Shown here piece after piece: positions 34,701-43,860 of a stretch of 55,426 nucleotides of DNA; within the stretch, counting starts at the first letter, position 1; every line of letters begins with the position of its first letter. Origin of the DNA: Zygnema cylindricum (Eukaryota > Streptophyta > Zygnematophyceae > Zygnematales > Zygnemataceae); NCBI GenBank assembly GCA_037447655.1, contig JBBHKE010001149.1, positions 242,611-298,036 of the forward strand, written 5' to 3'. Position numbers and translations under genes: made by a program. The notes below the pieces were generated by a model. The model made no database searches, was not told where the DNA came from, and worked only from the letters and a program-made list of their open reading frames with translations.

Positions 34701-35576
34701 GTACCCGTACAATTTAATTTAAATCGTATGCCTTCACGTAATAATGTAAATCATTCTACTGTACATGTCAGAATATTTCACCGCAGTTAAGCGTCAACTT
34801 TTCGTCGTTAATTATACAAATTTGATACAGTTGTACGAAGTGTGTAATTTGTACGAATTTAACGTTTACGCAACGCTTGTTGGTTCAACGGTCTTGCACT
34901 TGTCTGTTTTACCGCGATAATGTACGTTAATAAGGGGTCTTTACTCTAATAATGTCGCGACATTTTGTTTATTAGAGTGAATTCATGGTTATATGTGTGT
35001 TAATTCTAAAATTGATACACTTCCGTGTGTCTCCCCAGCTTGTGACCGGTATTAGCATAAATGCAATGATGTATTAGAGTAAACTCTTATTCTAAATTGG
35101 TCCCAACTATACAATCTCGGCAACCACCTCATCTCAAGCGTTTCTTGATTGGTTGCCCAAATTTCACGTGGACAAATTTATATCCACGCAAACATTACAG
35201 CTCCAGCATGACGTCACCCCAAGCGCTTGTCATACCCGTCGCCAGTCGAAAGCCAATCCGTAGATTCAATTAGAAGCAGGCAGTTACCATGTCTCTTTCA
35301 TGAAAATCGTCGTCGCTTACCACGTGCATATCCCCCCTCTCAAAATTGACGACCTTTTTGAAACTTTCCCGCCTTCTTTCTGTCGTCTAAAATGTTTGAC
35401 ACGCAAAATATTAAAATTTTAAATTTTGAGGACCGAAAGTATGGGGAATGGTTTCCCTCCCTTTTTCCCACAAATTTTTTTTTCGTATATATATTCGACG
35501 TTTGGTCTAACAATGGCACTGTCTTTCCGCATTCTTCAGCTACCTTGACTTTTGCTTCTCTATTATTTGCTTTGTA
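34701..35576. other. Unassigned DNA with a small inverted repeat
   Basis: Inverted words TTACTCTAATA (near 34942) and TATTAGAGTAAA (near 35071), with a further TTATTAGAGT near 34970, suggest a small TIR element. No gene supported. Confidence 0.4.
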
Positions 35577-36044
35577 TTGTCTTTTGGCCAAAAATTCAGC
35601 TCTATTATTTCCAATATGTGGCCTATTTCTTCACATATTACCACATTTTTCGCAGCGAAAAACACCGCTACGGCGGGTTTATTACCACCTTTAGTTGAAG
35701 AGGACGTGGATTGTATTGAAACCCAAGGACCTGACCCTTCGACACACGAAATGGGATCACTCGATGTGGACCCCCTCGTGGAAGGCGCTGTTACCAAAAA
35801 TTTGGACCCACCGTGTGATAAATACGGGAACCTCAAGGTGTCGATCCGAAACGTTCAGCAAGTTTCAACGAAGATTACTCGACTTCGTGTAATCAATTGG
35901 ATGATCCTCGAATTTCACGAGAATGGAAAGGAACTACTTATCCCGAGGACTGTCAAAAAGTTTCAGCAACATTTTTCGTGGGTGTATCGTTCAAGTAAGA
36001 GTTTTACACATTGTCCTTACCTTTTTGTAGCAACCCTCGGTTGA
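35577..36044 (+). CDS. Possible exon of a transposon-associated gene
   Basis: A 155-codon open frame. The middle and end look like protein (PLVEEDVDCIETQGPDPS, RLRVINWMILEFHENGKELL, TVKKFQQHFSWVYRSS). A fair splice donor (caa|GTAAGAG) lies at about 35995, so the true exon may end there. No domain recognised. It precedes, on the same strand, the ORFs at 36.7-38.4 kb and the pogo-like transposase, so it may belong to the same element. A minus-strand frame overlaps it, and a chance frame cannot be excluded. Confidence 0.3.
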   Translation: MSFGQKFSSIISNMWPISSHITTFFAAKNTATAGLLPPLVEEDVDCIETQGPDPSTHEMGSLDVDPLVEGAVTKNLDPPCDKYGNLKVSIRNVQQVSTKITRLRVINWMILEFHENGKELLIPRTVKKFQQHFSWVYRSSKSFTHCPYLFVATLG

Positions 36045-36242
36045 TTAATTTGTGTCTCGCTGTTTCCCACAATTCGTAATTGAGTTTGACATATTGAATA
36101 CTTTATAAATTGATTACATCCCCCTCATATTGCATTTTTGTGCATGGCATATTGTTCCGCTTAACCATCTCTTGTCGTTACTATAGCTTGTTTTACATCG
36201 TCATCCAATACATGTTTACTATATGTTGAAACGTATATACCA

Positions 36243-36263
36243 GCAACGACATAGTGTCGTTGC
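36243..36263. other. CGACGA-type hairpin 1
   Basis: GCAACGAC - ATAGT - GTCGTTGC: perfect 8-bp stem, 5-base loop. Confidence 0.75.
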
Positions 36264-36325
36264 CTGAATGTAAGAATTTAAGAGTACTACATCCGAGTTC
36301 CGGCAAATGTTGGAGAAATCGAAAA

Positions 36326-36346
36326 GCGACGACAATGTGTCGTCGC
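36326..36346. other. CGACGA-type hairpin 2
   Basis: GCGACGAC - AATGT - GTCGTCGC: perfect 8-bp stem, 5-base loop. The stem differs from hairpin 1 by one paired substitution. Confidence 0.75.
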
Positions 36347-36747
36347 CTTAACGTTGGAAATTTCCAACGAAACTTCGTGCTAGTTTTTCGTGTAGGCGTC
36401 AGTAAAACTTGATGTCTAAAAAAAGGTCCAATAAGCGACGAGGTCCAATATTGAACCCGCGTGGTGAGTGAAACGTGGGATTTATTTTGTTTTATCGTCG
36501 CCCCACCGTTGGAATTTTCGAACGCATGGGGGAGGTGACGAAGTAATTTCGAGCATGACCACTCGTAATGTAAGTACCCCGCGCACTAAATTGTATATAT
36601 TTACGTAATTAAAAAAGGGTTTTATGTTTTTGCTGTTTACTGCCCCCTCCACTTTTCATAGCCGCGTATTCTACAGTTTAGTTTTACACGCGAATTTCAA
36701 GCTACGCTATGAAGGGCGGCAACAAGTAAATTAGGCGACCACGTACT

Positions 36748-37056
36748 GTGATGGCTCATCGCCGTCGCTATCCTCCCCTTGTTACGGCGACCGCGGAAGA
36801 GTTAGCCAAGCAACGGGAGGCAGCAACACCGTTAGCCATTGGATGGGAAAGAGGAGAAAGGGAAGGGAACGAAAGGGAGGCATCTGTTGAGGTGAGTAGG
36901 GTGGAGGAGGTGAATGATGAGGGGGGAAGTGGAAAAAAGGCGACAGGTAAGGAGGGGGAGGAAAGAGAGAGGGGGGAAGTAGTAGAGAAAAGGAGAAGGA
37001 GGGTAAATAGAAAATTTAGGGTTGTTGATGAGAGGGAGGAGGAGGAAAAAGGCTAG
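36748..37056 (+). CDS. Charged low-complexity ORF, first part of a companion gene
   Basis: Starts MMAHRRRYPPLVTATAEELA, a plausible N-terminus, and then becomes Glu/Arg/Lys/Gly-rich (EEVNDEGGSGKK, EERERGEVVEKRRRR). It ends in a stop at 37054-37056. A similarly composed frame resumes at 37224, so the two may be one gene separated by a frameshift or short intron. No known domain. Confidence 0.35.
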   Translation: MMAHRRRYPPLVTATAEELAKQREAATPLAIGWERGEREGNEREASVEVSRVEEVNDEGGSGKKATGKEGEERERGEVVEKRRRRVNRKFRVVDEREEEEKG

Positions 37057-37223
37057 GAAGGGCGAGGAGAAAACACATTAAGTGCTGAGGGGTGAGGGGA
37101 GGCGGTATTCTCTGAGGAAGGAAAGGAAAAGGCGGCGACGGTTGGGGAGGGGATGGGTAGTAAAGCGAGGGGAGGAGTAGAGAGGAGGAGTCCAAGGATA
37201 AAAAAAAATTAAGGGTTTGTGAT

Positions 37224-38426
37224 GTGAAGGGGGAGGGGGAAGAAGGTAAGGCGAGAGGGGACGCGGTTATGGTTGTGGAAGGAAGGGAAAAAGGGGAGAT
37301 GGTTGGGGAAGGGGAGGGAAGTGAGGCGGAGGGTGGAGTGGAGAGGAGGAAAATAATAAAAGGGAAAAAGAGGGTTTTTCATGAGAGGGAGGAGAGGGGA
37401 GGGAGTGAGGCACAGAAAAAGTTAGAGAGAAGGAGGGAAATAAAGCATGGTAAACAAAAAGTTACTCGTTGGAGTGACAAAGATTACGTCCCCTCGACTT
37501 CTTGTAGCAATGAGAGCATTGTGGATGGGGAGGAACCACCGGTTAAGAATCTACCCTCCGAGGTAGAACATCTAACGGATATTCGGGTATGGAAGGATGT
37601 GGATGAGCCCGCCACCGAAGACGAGCAAAGTCCGGATAACGAGGGACGACAACAAGAGGATGAATACGCAGATGAAGATGACGTGTTTGAGGCGCCTCCA
37701 TCACCGTATAGGGAGAGAGGCGTTGCATTGGGAAATCCGGGTCCTCAAGCTCCCTACCGAGTTGAGGATCCGGATTGGTTTTTTCCTCCTCCCATGGGAG
37801 AGGAGGACATAGACAGTTTTGTGCCCCAGGCCGAACACTACATTTCGGTGGCCGAATGGCCTGAACACTAGGGGTACGGTGAACCTTGCTCCCTAAACCC
37901 GAGGGAAAATCCACGTCCGGAAATTTTAGACATCCCCCCGGATGTTCCCGCTCACCCAAGGTGGCTCCCCCCGGATGTTCCCGCTCACCCAAGGTGGCTC
38001 TTCATCGACAATGATGATCGAAGCTCGACGTTCGCCAACATACGGCAATTCGATTCGGCGGATCCACGACATTTATGGATTATTCACGACGACCCCGGTT
38101 ATCGCGTGAATGTTCCACACCTATTGCGGCTTTACCATCCGTGGGACCCTTGTTTATACGTCGTCCTAAAGTATTGTCGAAAAACTCCTAATGTAATAGC
38201 TTTGTGTGCGGCTCGTACCTCGGTTCTACATAAGTTCCGAAATGTTCGTGTGAGGCGACCCCGTTTATGCGAAATCCCACGGGTTTGGCATCCGATGACC
38301 CCACCTCCACCACCGACAGAAGAGGAATGGCGACGAACAATCAAGGCACTCATTGAGCAATTGGCCGCCCATCAAAAACAAGTGGTGATGCTCACCTGGG
38401 AGTTGTCTCAAAAAAAATTGCAGTAA
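37224..38426 (+). pseudogene. Companion ORF of the pogo-like element, function unknown
   Basis: One frame of about 400 codons with a single stop at 37869-37871. The order is a charged basic/acidic N-part, an acidic middle (EDEYADEDDVFEAPPSPY), a Pro-rich part with a 33-bp duplication giving two PPDVPAHPRWL units (37935-38000), a His/Arg-rich segment (LLRLYHPWDPCLYVVLKYC), and a C-terminal predicted coiled coil (EEEWRRTIKALIEQLAAHQK). I recognise no family. It lies about 350 bp upstream of the transposase DNA-binding domain on the same strand, between hairpin clusters. That suggests, without proving, that it is a second protein of the transposon. Confidence 0.45.
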
Positions 38427-38743
38427 TATGTATGTATGTTATTTGCAGATTAATTATTATTTCATTCTATTCTTCTCTTGCCATCGCTAACCCACACACT
38501 CACAAAGTTTTTTTTTATGATATGTCGGGCGTGTTCAATATAGCGACGACAAAGGCTCATACATAAAGCAGCGACGAATTTCACCTGTCGCTGAACTATG
38601 ATTATTAGGGGAGTCATGTTTAGGCCATTCAGCGACGATAGTTGCTCCTCGCTAATTCAGCGATGAGCAGCAGTATCTACTTATTCATCTTCATAATAAT
38701 TCAGTCACTAATTTATTTTTTTCTTTCCTTTCTCCAATCGCAG
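38427..38743. other. Spacer or intron before the transposase exon
   Basis: Contains CAGCGAC...GTCGCTG (38569-38592) and more GCGACGA words (38542, 38630). It ends in a pyrimidine-rich stretch and a cAG that could be a splice acceptor at 38743. Confidence 0.45.
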
Positions 38744-39588
38744 AGTACCAGAAGAGGAGGCGGTGGTGGGTAGAAAAGGTGGCGCTACTCAAAGGGATAA
38801 GGGAGACTACCCTCACTTTATCTTCCGCGGGATTTGGAAAGAGAAGTGTGGCGGTAATGAAGGCGTTACCCAGAAGGGGAAGGAAAGAGTTATCATGGGT
38901 TCTCAAGGTTCATGAGGATCTAGTGGAGGAATTCTTTAGTTTCCAAAAGGCTGGATTGAAAATGTCGATTGTCATTGTGGGAAAAATGACAAATCACATT
39001 ATCGCCGAAATGAAGAAGGAGCTTTCGCCGGAATTTATCGACGAGGTTGGGGAGGAGATCAAGCCAAAAATTACACGGCCTTGGATTCAACGCTTTTTTG
39101 AAAAGCATAGCATCGTCGCTCGTGCTCAAAATGGCAAACTACAACTAAGTCCAAATAAAGAGGGATACATTTAAAAATCCTTGGCATATCACATGGGCTT
39201 ACTAAAAAGGGGATTCCAATCGGGTAAGCTTCATATTTCCCATCCATTTATTGTTTCTTGTCATATAAAGTTTTGTATTTTGTTTCCCCTTTTATTGTAC
39301 TTACTTGTGTTTTGTTTTCTTTTGCGTTTCTCTATTTTTTTGGCAGATAATAAGTCTTTTTTACGAGGATTTGGTGGAGAACATTAACGAGACCCATTTT
39401 GATTGTAAATATGGACAACAAGAAAACTTTAGGCTTTCGCGGAAACGAGGTTGTTAGATACGCGTACATTGCGGGCGGCGAAGAATCCATGACATTGATG
39501 GTACGACTCACAAGGGGAGTGAACGCCCGAATAGAGGCTCCAATGTTAATATTAACGCACCGCGCTTGAAATTACCCAATAAAGGGTC
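38744..39588 (+). pseudogene. Pogo/CENP-B-like transposase, N-terminal part
   Basis: The DNA-binding half is clear: a basic start (RRGRKELSWVLKVHEDLVEE), a CENP-B/Tc5-type helix-turn-helix (QKAGLKMSIVIVGKMTNHII), and a second helix pair (ITRPWIQRFFEKHSIVAR). A stop follows at 39172-39174. A GT-AG intron is likely at 39224-39344. After it come LFYEDLVENINE and, in a shifted frame, NMDNK, whose Asp (39414-39416) is the first catalytic residue. The usual NMDE has Asn for Glu here. The segment continues to SMTLMVRLTRG and APMLILTHR, a stop at 39567-39569, and NYPIKGL, where the copia LTR interrupts it. The remainder is at 52540-53402. Confidence 0.9.
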
Positions 39589-39750
39589 TGTTGAAATCAC
39601 TAGATTTAGGGGAGGTATTTTCTAGGTCTTAATTAAAATAGAAAGAAAAAGGAGAAAAAGCACAGGCATGCCTCCACCTTCTCTCTCTAGCCCCCATACT
39701 TGTTGTATACATTGAAGGAGAGAGAGGGCGGTGGAGCCATGGCTGCCTTA

Positions 39751-40805
39751 TGTAGAAATTAATGGTCCATTTAAAGTATTTACTAGGTCTAAATAGAAAT
39801 ATAGAAAGAAGCCGAGGCAGTCTACCTCTAACTTCTCTCTCCAACTCTCAAACTTGTCGCAGTCAATGAGAAATTGGAGAGGGAGCTAGGGCCATGGCTA
39901 CCTAGGCTATCCCGAGGTTTACGGGAAATTTATATTAGTTAGGGGTTTATTTACTAAAAGGTTTGTGCCGGCCACAGGATTTAATCTTGGTACCTTCCGG
40001 CCGGCAGACAGTAGATAGCCAGTAGCCTTAGCCGTTAAGTCTAGAACTAGTGTTATGCACTATATAGTTTGATAATTATTTAAACATGAATACGTAGGAT
40101 AAATCATTAAACTGTCATTGTTTACGAGATACATAGATCCGGTAATGTATAAGTACGGATTGAGGTACGGACAAGAAATCAATACCGCGCATTGTTTCTT
40201 TAATGAAACGAATACCGCGCATGTATTTATTACGGCTACGATTGAATTCGAATTTAATCGGACGGCCGGAATTAGCGCTGAGATCGCGGAAGAAGATTTC
40301 GGCGGTTTGTGGCCATCGCCACATCAGATGACACGTGGCGAAATTACATTGGATCGTGGAATCTCCGGAGATTATAGCACCGAATCCGGATATGACATGT
40401 GTCGACATTTAGGCCATGTTGTACAATGTCCGTACATAAATGACACCGGCAGCTGTACTTTTGCGTACGGAACTGTTATTTGATTGGTTCCGTACATCAG
40501 TAGATAGGGTCTGTGAGAGAGATAGGACTTAGAAAAAATAAGGAGATAGGACCCTCTCTCCCAAAGAGCTTCTGTACAAAAGGTCAACTTTGACCCTACA
40601 TGACTTACTGCTCAGGGAAGCAAATTCAGAGATTCTTTTTGCTATCGACTCAAGGGACTCTTGCCTTTAGAAGGGTGCAGGTGGTGAGAGTTTTTGTCTG
40701 CCAGGGTGGCATTTGTTTTTGCTGAAACACAAAGGGGTTTGTGTTATCCTAGAGGCTTCTTGGAAGCTGTCCACTCTGAGGACTTATCGAGGTCTCACAG
40801 TTTCA
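39751..40805 (+). mobile_element. Solo LTR of a related copia family, nested
   Basis: A 1055-bp sequence starting TGTAGAAATTAATGG and ending CACAGTTTCA, flanked by a perfect 5-bp duplication CCTTA (39746-39750, 40806-40810). It aligns in patches with the host LTR (TTTACTAGGTCTAAATAG, GAGGGAGCTAGGGCCATGGC, CTAGAGGCTTCTTGG), so it is a sister subfamily. No internal region, hence the product of LTR-LTR recombination. Confidence 0.92.
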
Positions 40806-40853
40806 CCTTAGCTTCTTAGGCATGCTTAAGAGTGACCTAAGTCACTCTCAACC

Positions 40854-40930
40854 AAAAAAGTTGAGTTCGGCAGGACTCGAACCTACGACAGGTAGGACGA
40901 GAAGTAGCCGTCAACCCTTACCAGTCTGTC
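40854..40930 (-). promoter_or_regulatory. Pol III-like module in copia LTR, antisense (copy 1)
   Basis: Read on the minus strand: an A-box-like TGGTAAGGGTTGACGG, then 40 bp downstream a perfect B box GGTTCGAGTCC (40873-40883), then a TTTTTT terminator (40854-40859). Spacing is close to that of a tRNA, but an acceptor stem is not evident. Confidence 0.45.
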
Positions 40931-41644
40931 GTAGTAGTCTTTTAGGATGCATAGGGTTTGATAGCTATTTAAATAATAGACAGGCGACTAATCCGATTAA
41001 CGGAATTACAAATAGAATACATAGAAACTAGTTGGAGTTTTAGTACGCACGAAACAAATGTACTGGACATTTGTTTTTGAACGGCTGTCGTTTAAAGCTG
41101 GTTTTGATCCGACGGCCCGCAACATCAACGAAATCTCGAAATGGCCGCCTTGGCGGTTTTCGGTCGTGATATGACCTAGAGACACGCGGCACGATATCAT
41201 TGAAATGAGAAAATCTCGGAGAGCATGAGGACAAGTCCGAAGAAGACAGGCGTCCACTCCATGGCCTTGTCATACACAGGCCGTACATAAAGTACATCGG
41301 CCGTATTACCTTTTTGTACTGTACAATCTTCAGATTTGTTCCTTACCTCAGCAGATAGGATTTGTAAGAGGGTTTAGGACTAAGTAGATTGAGGAGGTAG
41401 CCACGACTCTCCCAAAAAGCTTGTATAAATATTGGCATCTTGGCCACTCCATAACTAAACGCCTAGTTGGGCGTTTTGAATTATTCTTCTTGCTCTGGAC
41501 TCATGGGAGTCTAGACTGCACAGGAGTGCAGTCAGATTATCTATTTGTCTGCTTGGTGGCAGATGCTCTAGTTGAAAGTGGGTTAGTTGAAAACTACCTA
41601 GAGGCTTCTTCAATTTTTGTCCAAATGAGGGACACATAATTGCA

Positions 41645-41659
41645 GGTTATGGGCCCACC
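41645..41659 (+). promoter_or_regulatory. Primer-binding site (initiator tRNA-Met anticodon arm)
   Basis: GGTTATGGGCCCACC directly follows the LTR terminal CA. It is the complement of the anticodon stem-loop of plant-type initiator tRNA-Met (GGTGGGCCCATAACC), as I recall that tRNA. It does not match the 3' end of a tRNA. Such half-tRNA priming is known from Drosophila copia. Confidence 0.8.
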
Positions 41660-42600
41660 CTTTAAGGTGCCTATATTCAACGGATCTGGGTTCATTTACT
41701 TGGAAGCTATGATGATAAGGGCATTGTGTGAGAAATGATACAGGGGTATTTTGAGTGGAGAAGTGAAACGTCCGTCTAAAGGAACTCCACCAGTGTCTGG
41801 AGGAGTGAGGTTTTCTGCAGCAGGATCTGCTCCAACGGAGGAGACAAATAATGGGGACAGTAGTGTGTTCGAAAAGGGGAAAAAAAAGGAGACACCTCTC
41901 ACTCCTATTGCCACGGCACCAGGAGCGGTTGTTGTGAACACCGAGGAAAACGACATTCAGCGGTGCGAGTACACCAACATGAATTCCATGCAATTCATTT
42001 TGAGGCACCTCACTCAAGCTTTGGCCACCTCTCACCTTCACATCTTGAAGGCCAAGGAGTTGTGGATGACCTTTATGGAGATCTATAGATCTGGCAGCAT
42101 TCAAGAGCTCCAGCTCGCTCAGCAAATGCTGATGAGTTACACTTTCAAAGGAGGAAAAATATTGGACTATTGCAACGATCTCTCTTGTCTGTACATGGAG
42201 ATGGAAGGGCCGGATAGACAAGCACTATGAAGATGAAAGTTAACACTCTTATCATGAAGTTGTCGAAGGAGTATGAAAATAAAGTGTACCGAGTGCAAAA
42301 AATAGATGATAGTGCTTGGAAGTGGAACACCCTAGTCCGAATGATACTTGTGCATGAGAACACCATTGAGATCTGGAGAAGAGGAAAGAGCGTTCAAGCT
42401 CTAGCTGCCGGAACGGACCGGCCGTACAACAACTTCAAATAGGAAAAGGACCAATCTAGAGAACCGAGGACTCTTAAGGGCCTTTGCCATTTTTGCAAAA
42501 AGCCAGGACACTTCATAGCTGATTACATCAAGCTATTGCAGCTGAGGCTTCAAGAAAATCGTGGAGGGGGATCTTTCGGAGGGAAGAAGAAAGCACTTGT
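41645..42600 (+). pseudogene. gag: Copia gag remnant with defective zinc knuckle
   Basis: The gag frame runs to 42230 with helical gag-type sequence (QFILRHLTQALATSH, AKELWMTFMEIYRSGS, QLAQQMLMSYTFKGGKIL, YCNDLSCLYMEM), shifts near 42225, and continues MKLSKEYENKVYRVQ to 42442. A single knuckle follows at about 42487-42530 (CHFCKKPGHFIADY), in which the last Cys is replaced by Tyr. The order after LTR and PBS is as expected for copia. Confidence 0.85.
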
Positions 42601-42610
42601 GATCACATGA

Positions 42611-43036
42611 GTGAAAGGAGAGACCCAGGAGGACGAATCTTCTGAGGAGGAAGATGTGGATCTTCTTCTTGAAGAGAATCTAGAGGAGAAGGAGATCCCT
42701 CGGAAACAGAAGTGTGCCCTTGGAGCCATTCGGGAAGCTCCAGAGGAGGGATGGATCATCGACTCAGGTGCATCCATGCATATTTGTCGTGACACGCACC
42801 TCTTCACTAAGCTAACAAGGATCCCTAGTGTGGAAATACAGTATGGGGGTGGGAAATTAGTTACCATAGATCTAGTGGGCTCGGTAGATCTGAAAGTCTT
42901 AGTGGAGGGTAAGACCTCTATTCTCACCTTCTCAGATGTGCTCTACATTCCTCAGCTGAGTAAGAATCTTGTGTCTACCTGTGTATTAGATGACAAGGAT
43001 TTTGATACCTTCACTAGAAAGGGACTTTACAGCTAA
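42611..43036 (+). pseudogene. pol: Copia aspartic protease
   Basis: An acidic leader (EEEDVDLLLEENLEEKE), then WIIDSGASMHICRD with the catalytic Asp at 42761-42763, and the typical VLYIPQLSKNLVSTC strand. Open for 141 codons, then broken by a frameshift at about 43030. In this family the protease matures the Gag-Pol polyprotein as a homodimer. Confidence 0.92.
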
Positions 43037-43860
43037 GTATAAAGATGAAGTCTACTTCACAGCAGATAAGGGTAGCCAATGAATGTTTAGGCTTAACTTG
43101 AGTAATGAAAAGAAAAGTGCTTACTATGGTGGTGTCCCCAGGTTGATGATATGGCAAAAACGTTTGGGACATGTACATTTTGATAGACTGAGGGAAATGA
43201 AGAAGCAGGGTGTAGTAGAAGGCATTAAGTTTGGGGAGAATGAAATGATGGATGACTGTAGTGGCTGTACCCAAGGTAAGGCTCACAAACTTCCTTTTCC
43301 CAAAACTGCCACATATAGAGGTGAGAAAGTACTAGATCTGGTCCACACAGATATCCGGGGACCAGCAAGAGTACCTTCCGTTGGGGGGAAGAGGTTTATG
43401 TTGACAATTAGTGATGATTAGTCCAGGTATTCCAGAATCTACTTCTTAAAAACAAAGTCTGAAACACCAAAGTACTATAAAAATTAAGAAAATAGGAAGA
43501 AGATTTTGGGCAGAAGCCATGAACTGTGCTAACTACATTAAGAATAGAGTCCTCACTACAGCTGTTAAAGGGATGACCCCTAATGAGAGATGGGTTGGAA
43601 GGAAACCGAATATCTATCACTTGAAAGTATTCGGTAGTCAAGTTTACAGTCTTGACAAAGAAAAGAAAAACTGGAAACTAGATGCTAAAAGGAAACTGCG
43701 ATATTTTGTGGGATATGACGAGGATGTCAAGGGATATAGAGTCTATGACCTAGCTAAACAAGATATCATTCTGGTAAAGCATCTAGTTGTCATGAATGAA
43801 GGGAAGTCTTTTGATCCCTTCAAATACACTAAAAAAATCAGAATCAATTTTGAGTCCTAG
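43037..43860 (+). pseudogene. pol: Copia integrase with catalytic core deletion
   Basis: The pre-integrase zinc region (WQKRLGHVHFDRL, CSGCTQGKAHKLPF) and first catalytic Asp (HTDIRGP, Asp at 43350-43352) are present. After a stop at 43419-43421 and SRYSRIYFLKTKSE, the sequence jumps at about 43470-43495 to RFWAEAMNCANYI. The stretch with the second Asp and the Glu of the DDE triad is missing. The C-terminal domain (GMTPNERWVGRKP, FVGYDEDVKGYRVYD) is open to 43860. Confidence 0.92.

Larger units (their letters stand above)
36045..36747. other. Spacer with hairpins
   Basis: Noncoding. Contains the perfect hairpins at 36243-36263 and 36326-36346 and further GCGACGA words (36434, 36500). Confidence 0.5.
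39589..41644 (+). repeat. Copia element 5' LTR (about 996 bp plus nested solo LTR)
   Basis: Begins TGTTGAAATCACTAGATTTAG and ends ACATAATTGCA, matching the 3' LTR at 51540-52539 at both ends. It is interrupted at 39751-40805 by a solo LTR. Without that insert it is about 996 bp, against 1000 bp for the 3' copy. The left flank GGGTC (39584-39588) pairs with GTGTC (52540-52544), the presumed 5-bp target duplication. Confidence 0.93.

Noticed and set aside
35540-35836. 98-codon minus-strand ORF
   Set aside because: It overlaps a better plus-strand frame with more protein-like composition and a splice donor.
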